DNA from: Aquimarina aggregata
Lineage (GTDB): Bacteria > Bacteroidota > Bacteroidia > Flavobacteriales > Flavobacteriaceae
Assembly (NCBI RefSeq): GCF_001632745.1
Contig: NZ_LQRT01000024.1
Span: forward strand, 310,001 to 374,000
Direction of reading: 5' to 3'
Length of the DNA stretch: 64,000 nucleotides
In this document: positions 1-10,800 of the stretch, one piece after another
Layout of the letters: every line of letters begins with the position of its first letter
Position numbering within the stretch: position 1 is the first letter of the stretch
The notes under the pieces: model-generated
The model's database searches: none
What the model was told of the DNA's origin: nothing
What the model saw: the letters and a program-made list of their open reading frames with translations, nothing else
Made by a program: the position numbers and the translations under genes

Positions 1-3000
1 CAAAGAGCTGTGATAAGATAAAATATTCCTTTTTAAAAAAATAGATCAAATATTTCTCAAAAATATCTGTAGAAGTATGTTCGGTTACTATTTGAACTCT
101 TTTAATTAACATTTCAGAAATGTTGTTTCTTTCAAGTAGAACAACTAAAAATTGATCTTTTCTCTCAAGAACTTCATTAAGTAATTTTTGAACGTCTTTA
201 AGGCGTAAATCATAAAATGTTTCAGGCAATTGGCCAGAGATTAAATAGTGCCCTATGATTTTATGCCTATAAATAGTAAGATAACCCTCTGTAAAAGCAA
301 CTTTGTTTTTAGACTTGCTTTCGAATTGTAGTGATTCATTTTCTTTTTTAGAAAGTAGATTCTGTATGTGTGAGATCTCTGCAAATTGTTTTTCTTCGGC
401 AATTAACCTCTTTATCTTATGAAGATCAATTTGGCCTTGTGCCGTTACAAATTTTTTAAGATTAGCACTAATTTTATGATTTTTTACGCCTGATGCATAC
501 ATTAGAAATATGATATATTCTTCTTTATCAAATACTCTAATAGTATTTTCATTATAATATAGGATTGTTGATATTACAAGTTTCTTTATCGCTAATGTAG
601 GTTTTTGAAGTACGTCATTTTTATCTTGCAGTATCAGATGGTTTGTAAATGAAATTAGTAACCGTATAAGCTCATCTGCAGTATGCTGATAGTATAATTT
701 TAAAATTTGTTGTATTCCCTTTTTAGTAAGGTTATCAAATAAAACATCTCTTTTTTCTTTATGTTCAAGAACTTCTTTAATCTGCTTTTTTAAAAGTCTG
801 CGAGTTGTCTTTTTAAAATCAATATTATCTGAGTTTAGTAGTGTTATAAGTTCATTAACGGTAAGTTGTTTTTTCTTGTGTGATATTAATTCAGGAACAT
901 CTTTATATTGGGATGTTGTTAATGTGTCGACTATTAAATTTACTGTAGTTTCGTTTTCTGTATATGTTTTGATAGAGTTTAATAACAGTTGAGGGGTTGT
1001 ATTAAAATCTTTTAGAACTTTATGAATAATAACATCTAAAAAATGTTTTTTAGTAAAGACCTCACTTGTTTTTGTACATAAATAGTTTAGTATATAGAAA
1101 TTGATTTTTTGTAAAACATCATGAGTGTTAAATTCATTAAAACCACCTGCATTTTTGATGTGCATCAGAATTTTTTTGACCTCTAAAATCCATGTGCTAT
1201 TATTGGCATCTTGTACTTGTAATACTTGGTCAAAAAGTTGCGGTGATAAACTAGCCACTATTCTTTTTGTCACTTGCTCATTTTTACTATGGATCAGTAG
1301 CATTTTTCTGAAAGTATCTCTTGATTGATCAAGAGCTTTAAGAACGAGTTCTTCTATAGTAATAGAGGAATCTACCCAGAAAGGAAGATATCCTTTATCA
1401 AAATACTGAGCGATTGCATTAATTAAATAGCTATCTGGTTTAGAATCTTTATCTGCGGTATCCGAAACGAGAACCTTTTTTTTAGTTTCATTATTTTGTT
1501 GAGAGACTAAGCTAGTTTTGGTTTCTCGAGTTTTAAAAGCTTTTTTTTCTGTAAACAAAACAGGATCAATGTTTGATGTAATAATTTTAAAATTCTCGAG
1601 CCTTTGTTTTACTAATGCAGTGGTAGTTACATTTCCTGTATAGGTGTTAATAGATTTTATCAAGGGTTGCGGCTGTAAATTAAAAACTCGCAATACATTG
1701 TTTAGTATAGTATCTAAGAAATTTGATTTATTAAAAGATACACTGGTTGTATTAAGTAGATATTGTAGTATAAAGAAATTGATTTTTTGTAAAAAATCAT
1801 AATCACTAAATTGATGAAATCTGTTGGCTGTTTTTGTGTGTATTAAAATTGCTCTAACTTCAAAAATCCATACATTATTTATTGCATCTTGTACTTGAAT
1901 TAGTTGATCAAAAAGCTCAGGAATTAAACTAGATGTTATTCTATTACTTATATTTTCATCCTTACCATTAGTGACTAGAGTTTTTATAAAAGCATTTTTA
2001 GATTGCTTTAGCGCCTTGCTTACAAGATCGTTTATAGTTACAGAAGAATCGACCCAGAAAGGAAAATATCCTTTTTTAAAATATGCTATTATTGCCGTAA
2101 TCAAGTAGGTGTCTGGTTTTAAATCGTTATCAGAATTATCTAGATTTTTAGAAACCTCGTAGATTTTATTTTTTTTGCGATCTGTTGGTAATTTTTTGGT
2201 GGTTGTGTGAAGATTTTTGAGGTCTTCTTTTTCAAAATTTGTATCGACTTTAGTTTTTAAAATGAGCTCTTGGTTCTTTTCTATTACCTTATTAAAAAGA
2301 GTTAGAGTAGTTGGATTTTTTGTAGAAGACTTTATTGACTCTAATAATCGTTCAGGTTTTATGCTAAATTTGATCATCAATCGTTGAATGATATCCTCTA
2401 AGAATTCTGCCTTATTAAAAGTATTATTTGTTTTTGTTAAGAGGTTATGTAGTATAAAAATGTTGATTTCTCTAAGAAAATCATTGTCGCTTACTGTATT
2501 TAAATTCGTATTCTTTTTTGCATGTATTAGTATTGCTCTTACCTCTAAAATCCATTCATTATTGGTAGTGTTTAGTACTAGAAGTATTTTGTCAAAAAGT
2601 TCAGGAGTTAAACTAGATGCTATCCTATTGCTTACATTTTTGTTCTCACCATTGGCAAGAAGTGTTTTTATAAAAGCATCCTTAGATTGCTCTAACGTTC
2701 TACTGATAAGGTTTTCTATAGTAATTGATTTGTCTATCCAGAAAGGAAAATGTCCTCTTGTTAGATATTCGATTATAGCCTCTAGTACTTGTGAGTCTGT
2801 TGTCGAATTGATATCCAGACTTTCGTCTATCTTAAGTTTTTTCTTTTTTAGTAAGGAATTTGCATTGGTTTCAAGTATTTGAATATTTTCTTTTTCGGAA
2901 CTCTTATAAATATCAATTTCTGAAATGTTGCTTATGAATTTTTCAAGTACTTTATGTACAAGAATAAGAATCGTCTGATTTCCTGAATATGATTTGACTG

Positions 3001-3796
3001 CCTTTAATAATAATTGCGGTTCTAACTTGAATTCTTGAATTACTTTTTTTAGTATACTATCTAAAAATTGACCTTCGCTAAAAACGGCACTGGTTTGAGT
3101 TAATACGTAGTGTATGATAAAAAAATTGACTGTTCTCAAAAAATGCTCATCATTTGTTTTATTGAAGTTACTGGTCTTTTTGATATGCATAAGAATTTTT
3201 CGAACCTCAAAAATCCACGAAGTATTTGTAGTATGAAGCATCAGAAATATCTCATCAAAGAGTTGAATAGGTAGATTAAATGAGATCCTTTTACTTATAG
3301 TATCATATTTCCCAATAGTAATAAGCATAGTTTTAAAATCATCTTTTGCTTGCTGTATGATTTTGATAACTAAATCTTGAATAGCAATTGATCCATTTAC
3401 CCAAGATGGTAAATAGCCATGAGTAAGATATATTTCTATAGCCTCAATTAGGTATGCATCTGATCCAGAATTTCTATAAATAGTTTGTAAAGAATGGCTA
3501 TTTTTTTTAGCGCTTAGTTTATCATGCAACGCAGTTTCTAAAGCTATTTTAATCCTTTCTCCAAGATTTGTTGTAAACTCTGACTCATTAATTTGGCCTA
3601 TATCAATTTCAAGTTTAGATAGTTCTAAAAGTGCTTCTTCGGGTATTGTATTAGAAATCGCTTCTTCTAGATGTGGTAATATATGTGTATTAAAAATTGA
3701 CTCAATCAAAATATTGCCCCTAGATGCAGAGGTTTTACTCTCGTATTTTAAACTAAAAGTAGAGGTATCCACAATATCATGATTGGATTTTATCAT
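1..3796 (-). CDS. eCIS tape-measure protein (CIS_TMP-like), repeat-built, 3' end beyond the window
   Basis: An open minus-strand frame of 1265 codons runs from an ATG at 3796 through the left edge with no stop. The ATG overlaps the stop of the upstream wedge gene (ATGA), which fixes the start. The N-terminus has the look of contractile-injection tape-measure proteins, with an ILPHLEEAI segment near residue 50. The body holds four tandem units of about 220 residues, each opening with a motif like YFKKGYFPFWVDSSVTI (starts near 3459, 2806, 2118 and 1440) and containing a WIxEVRxILxHxKK helix. A more divergent fifth copy (YLISGQLPETF) begins near 200. The family sets particle length by spanning the tube lumen during assembly. 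The last-gene position after the wedge proteins fits Afp14/Pvc14. The role is inferred from motif and context. Confidence 0.82.
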   Translation of the reverse strand, partial: MIKSNHDIVDTSTFSLKYESKTSASRGNILIESIFNTHILPHLEEAISNTIPEEALLELSKLEIDIGQINESEFTTNLGERIKIALETALHDKLSAKKNSHSLQTIYRNSGSDAYLIEAIEIYLTHGYLPSWVNGSIAIQDLVIKIIQQAKDDFKTMLITIGKYDTISKRISFNLPIQLFDEIFLMLHTTNTSWIFEVRKILMHIKKTSNFNKTNDEHFLRTVNFFIIHYVLTQTSAVFSEGQFLDSILKKVIQEFKLEPQLLLKAVKSYSGNQTILILVHKVLEKFISNISEIDIYKSSEKENIQILETNANSLLKKKKLKIDESLDINSTTDSQVLEAIIEYLTRGHFPFWIDKSITIENLISRTLEQSKDAFIKTLLANGENKNVSNRIASSLTPELFDKILLVLNTTNNEWILEVRAILIHAKKNTNLNTVSDNDFLREINIFILHNLLTKTNNTFNKAEFLEDIIQRLMIKFSIKPERLLESIKSSTKNPTTLTLFNKVIEKNQELILKTKVDTNFEKEDLKNLHTTTKKLPTDRKKNKIYEVSKNLDNSDNDLKPDTYLITAIIAYFKKGYFPFWVDSSVTINDLVSKALKQSKNAFIKTLVTNGKDENISNRITSSLIPELFDQLIQVQDAINNVWIFEVRAILIHTKTANRFHQFSDYDFLQKINFFILQYLLNTTSVSFNKSNFLDTILNNVLRVFNLQPQPLIKSINTYTGNVTTTALVKQRLENFKIITSNIDPVLFTEKKAFKTRETKTSLVSQQNNETKKKVLVSDTADKDSKPDSYLINAIAQYFDKGYLPFWVDSSITIEELVLKALDQSRDTFRKMLLIHSKNEQVTKRIVASLSPQLFDQVLQVQDANNSTWILEVKKILMHIKNAGGFNEFNTHDVLQKINFYILNYLCTKTSEVFTKKHFLDVIIHKVLKDFNTTPQLLLNSIKTYTENETTVNLIVDTLTTSQYKDVPELISHKKKQLTVNELITLLNSDNIDFKKTTRRLLKKQIKEVLEHKEKRDVLFDNLTKKGIQQILKLYYQHTADELIRLLISFTNHLILQDKNDVLQKPTLAIKKLVISTILYYNENTIRVFDKEEYIIFLMYASGVKNHKISANLKKFVTAQGQIDLHKIKRLIAEEKQFAEISHIQNLLSKKENESLQFESKSKNKVAFTEGYLTIYRHKIIGHYLISGQLPETFYDLRLKDVQKLLNEVLERKDQFLVVLLERNNISEMLIKRVQIVTEHTSTDIFEKYLIYFFKKEYFILSQLF

Positions 3797-6700
3797 TCGT
3801 TAGTTTGTTTTAGGTTAGTGATTTTTTCGTAAACTGTATAAGCCGCTTGTGCTATTTTTTCTAATGATTCTTTAGAAGGGTTAGCTCTTGATTTTAATTT
3901 CCCCCAATGAAAGTATACTTTTTCAAACTCCTCTAATTTTTTTTTGTCAAGCCAAATAATATCATTGCTTAGGTGAGCCGGGATTCTTTCATGAACAAGG
4001 TCAGAAACGTAGGCTCTGAATTGCTCATCCTGAAACCTTGCGGGCCAATCTGGTAATAAAATGGAAACATTTAAATCAAAAAAATCTTCATTAATAATTT
4101 TTCCATTGGGTAATTTTCTCTGAAAAACCAATCGCCTCTGTCTATATTCTTTTTTAGAACCTTTAGAACGTAAACTCTCCATTTCCTCAAGACGTAATCT
4201 ACCATGCTCGCCATATGGATCATTAAACAATTGAATAAAATGTTTGGTTTTTTTATAAACTTGATCAAGTGCTTCGGTTTGTTTAGGTGCATAAGATGCG
4301 AGTATGATTCCGTCGGGATTTTTAAGTACCCATTTTCCATTATCAAATGAATAAGAATCTTTGTTTAAACCAATTTCAAAGAATTGAATTATTCTTTTTG
4401 CCTTTTTGTAAACGGTTTTAAGTTCATCGGTAAGAATTTTAAGATTTTCATTGTCGTTTATATCCGCTCTTAGAATGTGATCTTCATGTTTTATGACCCA
4501 TTTTCCTTTGTTATAACAATAGTGTCCCCTTTGCAATTCATTAGTAAGCTGTAGAAATTTTGGATTATCGGTTTTAAAAGACACCAGTATTCGGTCCTTG
4601 TTTTTAATAATCCATTTTTCATCAAAAAAAGAGTAAGAGTATGTATCTAAACTAGCAAATAAGTCATTTCTATCTTCTTCTGTATCCAACCAAGATTCAT
4701 CTTCTATGGTTCTAAATAGAGGCATGTTATATTGATCTAGAAAACAAAAACCGTATTTGCTGTCTCTTAAACAGTCTCTAAGCATGATATGATCAACAAT
4801 ATAGAGCCCTTCTGATTTTTTGTTTTGTTCAATCATATGTGATACAATATGATGAATGTTACTAATCGCTTTTTTTTTGCTGGAACATTTTAATAAAGAG
4901 ATCCATTCATTCTTTTTTTGACGAAATAAAATTTCAATTTTATTATCAAGTCCTTTGGCTTTGGAAATTCTATAATTATTATAATCAAGAGTTTCTTGAA
5001 ATAAGGATTGAAAACGTATGCCTTTAAATCGTATATCCTGAATGGTTTCTTTGAAGAGATGTCTATTTTCGATTTCGTCTGTATTTAGACCTCTATAGTT
5101 CTCCTTAATTTCTTTTTCTTGTATGCTGTTTTTTTTATCACGTTTCACTTCGTTTTCATGTTCAAACTCAAAGTAAGTAGCGTTATCTACTAATGATCTA
5201 TTATCTCTAGGAAGGATTCCGGTTTTTGCTACAATGATTTGTTCCAAACCGGAGGGATTTCTTTTACCATTAACAAATGATTCTCCTTTTGTTCTTTGAT
5301 AACTAAGCTGATCTATATGTTGTAAAAATTCTGACTTTTTTTGAAGAAAACTATCCCAAAATTCATCCTCTGTTTTGATCATATTCACATTCCAAGCTAT
5401 TTTCCATGGTATATCGCTTAGGTGTTCTCCAAATCTTGCTAAGAGGTGATTAAATACCCTGTTCTTTCTTTCGAAAAAAACAGGATCAGGTTTTGCTTTT
5501 TTTTGATGAGATAAATTTTCATTTTTCTCAAGTTTTTCGATCTGGGGGACAGACGATAATTTTTGAGTAAAATAAGTCTGTTTGACTCCATCTAAGTAAT
5601 TACTATTAAAAAACTCGTCAATATGTCCAATTTGTGCCAAATGATTGGCTAGATGTTGTTCAAAAAAAAGAAGATATGCTTTAAGTTGTAGTGCTTTTGC
5701 ATGTCTTTCTTTAGGTTCTTGTCTAGATATACCTTTACTACCTATACCATAGATATTAGGAAAATGATTTTGAATAGAATAGTAGTCTGTGGGGTTTTGA
5801 TAAGTAGCATTTAATTTTTCTTCAAAAGCATCATTTTTTATATCTCCGACAGCATAATCTCTATATTTTTTTGACCACTTGTCAAAAAACAAACTATTTA
5901 TTTTTTCTTTATTGTATAATGTAATTTTATTGTTATTTACGAATACATTCATCTTAGAATATATAGTTTCAAAACTATCATTAAATACATGAAAGAATTT
6001 GTTAGGTGCTACTTCTAATTCTCGAGATGTCTTACCGTTGTAATTTTCTATATGAGTTACGTTGCATTTAAGAACCCCATCAATTTTTGTAAATAGTTTT
6101 TGGATTTCATCGACATGAATGATTTTAATTCGGTTTTTTAAATCCTCATTTTTGATAAACCCTTTATTCAATTTAGGTCCCGAAAAAACTCTTTCTAATC
6201 GACTATGATCGCCTTTCATTTCTTGAAAGCTGTAGTATTGTATTGGGCAATACACAAACTCTAATAACGTAACAAAAAGGTTTGCTATAATTTCTTCTAT
6301 ATCTAGTTGCTCTTTGATATAAACCTGAAAGTTAATCGCAATATTTTGGTTTGACAGTAAACATATATCATCAAAATCTTCACCCAAATTTCTGGTTTCG
6401 GTTAAGAATTCTTTAATCTTAGTTAAAAACGTTTTCTCTTTTTTTGTTGTTAACTGGCTATGAAAATTTAACTTAGGTAATATTTCTATTTGATAGGTGC
6501 CATTTAGTTGCTCTTGATATCCAATGTTTTCTTTTGTAGTAATCCAAACGTTTTGAATTTCATCAAATCGATCAATGATCAATTTTTTTAGATCGTTTAA
6601 TGTAATGGGGTGAGAACTTAAAATAGCAGAAGGAGCAAAAAATGTATTTTTTAATGCGTCAATTTTTAATCCCTCACCAGGCACTAATAAATCTTCGATA

Positions 6701-6903
6701 GGAAAAGAGGTACGGTAAGCTATATCTGTTAGTGCATAGCATAACTGCTCTAGTATGGTAACCCCAGGGTCGTGAGCGTTAAAATCTGTCCAAACCTCAC
6801 CACTAAGCTCCTGGATATACTCTAGTCCTTTTTCGCGCAATTCTGAAAAATTCAGACTTACGTTTTCGGTTTCATTGTTAGAAAAGCTAGCAGATTCCTT
6901 CAC
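3793..6903 (-). CDS. eCIS baseplate wedge protein, Afp12/gp7-like
   Basis: This 1036-residue protein is unusually large for a single wedge subunit. The N-terminus has WTDFNAHDPGVTILE at residues 38-52, the hallmark of the second baseplate-J-like protein in eCIS loci. The C-terminus has an ERIPAHL segment near residue 972, also typical of that family. Between them, roughly residues 750-890, lie three copies of a GKWVxKNxDxIL motif resembling DUF1508/YegP repeats, probably an inserted decoration. The protein would form the outer baseplate ring with the gp6-like subunit encoded two genes upstream. The gene overlaps the tape-measure start by 4 bp, so the two are probably translationally coupled. 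It lies 23 bp after the fibre-like gene in one long operon. The family call is confident; the function of the insert is unknown. Confidence 0.88.
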   Translation of the reverse strand: MKESASFSNNETENVSLNFSELREKGLEYIQELSGEVWTDFNAHDPGVTILEQLCYALTDIAYRTSFPIEDLLVPGEGLKIDALKNTFFAPSAILSSHPITLNDLKKLIIDRFDEIQNVWITTKENIGYQEQLNGTYQIEILPKLNFHSQLTTKKEKTFLTKIKEFLTETRNLGEDFDDICLLSNQNIAINFQVYIKEQLDIEEIIANLFVTLLEFVYCPIQYYSFQEMKGDHSRLERVFSGPKLNKGFIKNEDLKNRIKIIHVDEIQKLFTKIDGVLKCNVTHIENYNGKTSRELEVAPNKFFHVFNDSFETIYSKMNVFVNNNKITLYNKEKINSLFFDKWSKKYRDYAVGDIKNDAFEEKLNATYQNPTDYYSIQNHFPNIYGIGSKGISRQEPKERHAKALQLKAYLLFFEQHLANHLAQIGHIDEFFNSNYLDGVKQTYFTQKLSSVPQIEKLEKNENLSHQKKAKPDPVFFERKNRVFNHLLARFGEHLSDIPWKIAWNVNMIKTEDEFWDSFLQKKSEFLQHIDQLSYQRTKGESFVNGKRNPSGLEQIIVAKTGILPRDNRSLVDNATYFEFEHENEVKRDKKNSIQEKEIKENYRGLNTDEIENRHLFKETIQDIRFKGIRFQSLFQETLDYNNYRISKAKGLDNKIEILFRQKKNEWISLLKCSSKKKAISNIHHIVSHMIEQNKKSEGLYIVDHIMLRDCLRDSKYGFCFLDQYNMPLFRTIEDESWLDTEEDRNDLFASLDTYSYSFFDEKWIIKNKDRILVSFKTDNPKFLQLTNELQRGHYCYNKGKWVIKHEDHILRADINDNENLKILTDELKTVYKKAKRIIQFFEIGLNKDSYSFDNGKWVLKNPDGIILASYAPKQTEALDQVYKKTKHFIQLFNDPYGEHGRLRLEEMESLRSKGSKKEYRQRRLVFQRKLPNGKIINEDFFDLNVSILLPDWPARFQDEQFRAYVSDLVHERIPAHLSNDIIWLDKKKLEEFEKVYFHWGKLKSRANPSKESLEKIAQAAYTVYEKITNLKQTNE

Positions 6904-6926
6904 GCATTTAAATTTTTAATATTCTA

Positions 6927-7808
6927 TTATTCTGTTGTTGGTGCTAAAAAATTTGAATCCCATAGTATCGAGACCTTATAGAGTATGGTTATGCCATTTC
7001 CATAATCACCTTTTGTGCGTATTTGCAGATTATACGCATTAATATCTTTTACTTCCCATAGTGCCTTAATTTTACTCCACCATGTATCACTTTTTGGATC
7101 TGGTTTTTCTTGTGGATTGCCTAATTTTACTCGTGTTGGTCTTGACTCCCAACGAATATCAATTTTATTCCACCATTTGCCATAATGAGCGCAGGTTTTA
7201 GTTATTTTGGGTTTTGAATTTCCATGAGTGCAAACCGCGGTGGCATGTAGTAATGAATATTTGCCATCCCCCTTTTTACCTTGCACATATGCAGTTATTT
7301 CATAGGCATTACAACCGCTTAGGTTCTTTTCGAAAACATTATACCAATTGCCATCTGCAGCTAGTTTACCATCATGATAATTACCTATTCGTCCCTGAGA
7401 AGAAACAATACCTTTAACCTCTAATTTTTGTGAGGGAGTATTGGTCCCTATTCCTATATTTCCTCCTTGCCTAAGAAAAAGTGCTGCGGCATTTTCCTTT
7501 TCTGAAGATGTTTTGCTTTCTTGTTTTCCGGATTCTTTTACTTCTTGTATAATGAGCCCCTTATTTTTTGAAGCCAACATGACCCATTTTGCACTTTCAT
7601 CATCAATATCTTCAAAAAAACTTAATAATTCTCCTTTATTGGCAGGGTATATCATTAAACCATCCTCTTCATCTATGTCAATTTTATCATCAACCTTATT
7701 AAATGTAGAATCTATTAGTTTTTTAAAATGATCATCTGTTGGAAGTCTACCCTTACTGAATAAGTTTTTGAGTATTTTCCTATCTGTAATGTTTCCTCGA
7801 TTTTTCAT
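6927..7808 (-). CDS. eCIS fibre-like protein with putative C-terminal receptor-binding domain
   Basis: This 293-residue protein lies between the two baseplate wedge genes. Residues 1-50 contain LPTDDHFKKLIDS, a pattern common at the N-terminus of Bacteroidota fibre-like proteins and probably a baseplate anchor. Residues 119-133 read GIGTNTPSQKLEVKG, the NTPxxKLxV motif found at the start of many tail-fibre and trimeric adhesin ends. Residues 140-293 form a separate Trp- and Lys-rich domain (ADGNWYNVF, LLHATAVCTHG, HYGKWWNKIDIRW), which would be the target-recognition tip. It has four Cys and no signal peptide, as expected for a particle built in the cytoplasm. Assignment as the Afp13/Pvc13 counterpart is inferred from position and motif. 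A structural baseplate role is the alternative. Confidence 0.65.
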   Translation of the reverse strand: MKNRGNITDRKILKNLFSKGRLPTDDHFKKLIDSTFNKVDDKIDIDEEDGLMIYPANKGELLSFFEDIDDESAKWVMLASKNKGLIIQEVKESGKQESKTSSEKENAAALFLRQGGNIGIGTNTPSQKLEVKGIVSSQGRIGNYHDGKLAADGNWYNVFEKNLSGCNAYEITAYVQGKKGDGKYSLLHATAVCTHGNSKPKITKTCAHYGKWWNKIDIRWESRPTRVKLGNPQEKPDPKSDTWWSKIKALWEVKDINAYNLQIRTKGDYGNGITILYKVSILWDSNFLAPTTE

Positions 7809-7817
7809 TTTTAAGTA

Positions 7818-10800
7818 TTAATTATAATTCTCTTCGATATCACTAATCACAAAATCTGATGCTAATGATAAATCTCCTATTCTGGATATTTTGGGTGAAG
7901 ACGCCACATTATTTTTGATGATATTGATATGGTGATTTTTAACAGAAGTGAGCATTGCATATGGTGTAATTGTTCTTAATGATTCTATTTTTCGAATTTT
8001 AGCGGTATCTATTATTTTATATTTTCCTTGAACTTCGATGAGCTGTAATACAGAAAATTCTGTAACAAACGCTACGTATGGTCTACTTTCGATAAAATTT
8101 AAGATTTCGGTTTTTGAGATGGATTCATCAAAACCTTTTTCAACAAACGAACTTTCTATATCCGGAGATAAAAAGAGGATGAGTTCATTATTAAGTTTAT
8201 TTCGTAAATATCCTCTTTTTTCATAATCGGTAAACTTCACACTGCATCGTACTTTTAATTGTTCATATACTGGATTAGAGACTTCAATTTTAGCAAAAGG
8301 AGATACAAATTGCTTTATATATTCTTTTATTTCTTCAAGTATATCAAAAGCAACTTCATTTCTTCTTTTATTGATCTCATTAGTAAGATTGCATTTGGGG
8401 ATTACTACAATTTGTATAGCACTTCCTTTTACCAATTCATCAGGATGACTGTTTCGCCCATACACTCTTATTTTTTCAATTTGCGGAAATTTTTCTAGCA
8501 CTAAACGTTCATAATCCCATTGAGATGTTGCTCTATTTTTATGCCTTAGTTGTTCATTTACTCGAGAATAAAAAGCACCTTCACTTTCGTTTAATTCATT
8601 CATTTTTAAATCAAATGGACCAAGAATATTGACTATGTTGGGGTGTTCGTCAAAACTAATTTTTTGAACTTTAGCATTTTGAATGTTATTTGTGTAAGTT
8701 GTTGTTTCTGAAAGTAGATGTTCAGAAGTTACCATAACTGCATTAGTAACTATATTTTTGATTTTAGAATTAAGATCTTCTTTGCCTATCGACACAGCTC
8801 TTATCCAAAACTTTTCTTTTGCCAGCCGAGTATTATCTAACGGGATAATTTTTGGAATTTCTATTTTAACTACTCCTGATCGTATAAGACCATCTGTTCC
8901 ATCTTCTAATAAAAATTGAGAAAAAGACAACCATTCATTGTTAGAAAGATATTCCCAATGAATAGAAGGTTTTTTTATGATCGTATGCATGTATACTGCA
9001 GGTATTAAATCAAAGCCTATGCTAATAATTTCTCCTGATTTTACATTTGTTAAACCAATGCATAAATTTCCTTTATGTTCTATGCGTGGTAAAAAATAAG
9101 AAGGTGATCTTATTGGACCAGGAAATGTCTGTATGTGTCCAAAAGGGTATAAATGTATTAGTTTTATATCACTCTCACTCTCTTCTTTTTTTCTTAACAT
9201 TATCTCTTTCGTGTAATTAGAATATGAAATTGTGAGTTGTTCAAGAACAGGAGTATATGGTTGTTTTGGTAGTGAGATACTTTTTTTTCTAAATCTGCTA
9301 CTTTTTAAAGCTGCCTTAGCATAGAGGTCAGAAAATATTTGATGACCAAATGCTATATCAGGGCTGGACAAAACAATATATAAAGGAGAAGAAGTACCGT
9401 TAGTATTTTCTTTGGATGAAGTGATTTGATTTCTAAAAATGATATTATCAAGGTTGAGACTAACTTTTTTAGTACTTACTAAGCTATCTGTTCTAGGATC
9501 AGCATCAAAAAGCTCAAAAGATTGTTGATTTTGTTTCCCTAGACTTTGTATAGCACTTCTGGTTTGACTTATTATTGCTTTAAAAGCAGTAGTGTTTATG
9601 TTATTTGGATATGCCTTGTAGTATTCTTCAAAACCATTTCTTTCTTGCGGAAGACCGCCCCAATCTAAATCAAATTGTAGTTTTGAAAGACTTTTTTGTA
9701 AAATGATTGGATTTTCAATTCGTAAATAACTACCAACATACGGTGTAGATCCAAACGGATTAAAGGGGATCGAACTGTCTAATTCTCCGGTAGAATTTGA
9801 TAAAGCTACATTTGAGACTCCCGAAACAGAGGTTTGTATAGTAATATTTTCAATAATAAATTTTTCTAAAAACTTGTATGGATGATATACTGCGTCATTG
9901 TTTAGAAGTAGTTTTATGCAAGGCCAATTTGATTCAAAGCCTCCATCATGTATTTTCGGGTTAAAAGGAATAAGTGTTTCAGAATTCTCATGTAATTCTA
10001 CAATAAACGTAAGTGACGCTTTAGAAACTTGAAATATGGTTTTGATATGATCAATACACTTCCAACCGTTTTTATCTGTTATATAGAGTTTAAATGCTTC
10101 TCTAAAGAAACGAGTAATACTACGTTTTTTTATTTCTTCAATATCTAAAGACGAAAGTTCACGGTTTTTTTGTTTAATTTCTTGAGCAACCAAGGCATTA
10201 AAAGTTGCTTTTGTTTGCTCATCTTCATAAGAAGCCGAAGTCATATTTAAGGTAAGCGTAATTTTTTGTTTTCCTTTTTCAAGAATTAACGAGGGAGAAC
10301 TTATTACAACTCCTATATCACTTAGGTTAATTGTTCTTTCTGAATCTATATCATGCATTTGCTCCTCACCAAGAGCCGATGGAAAATCAAGATTGTTTGG
10401 ATTCTCTTTGTCAATTAGGTTGATATAGTTTAAATCATTGCCAAAAATATGACTATCGTAAAGTATGTTAATTGTAAAATCATCCCCGTCAAACGTATTA
10501 CTATAAGGAGAATAGTCACTTTTGTAAAGTGTTCTAACATCGGCAATCTTTGCTTTAGTAATTTGGGTGGTGGCAATAGTCTCAAAAGTTGATTGTTGAT
10601 TATCTTCAAAAATAAAATCAATTTTTCTACCCTTATTAATAATGACACCTTCAGTCACTTCGTCAAGCTCTAATGCAATTATAGCTGAGTGAGGTTTTAA
10701 TTTTTTTCTTTTTTGCTCTAAGATTTTAAGATAATAATAGTCAAGATGTTTTTTTGTGGTTAAATTGATATCTTTTTGTACGTTCTGAAATAATTTGAAA

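Noticed and set aside
2388..2882. 164-codon plus-strand frame
   Set aside because: It is antisense to the repeat region of the tape-measure gene and arises from its Lys/Asn-rich, AT-rich codons; no recognisable motif.
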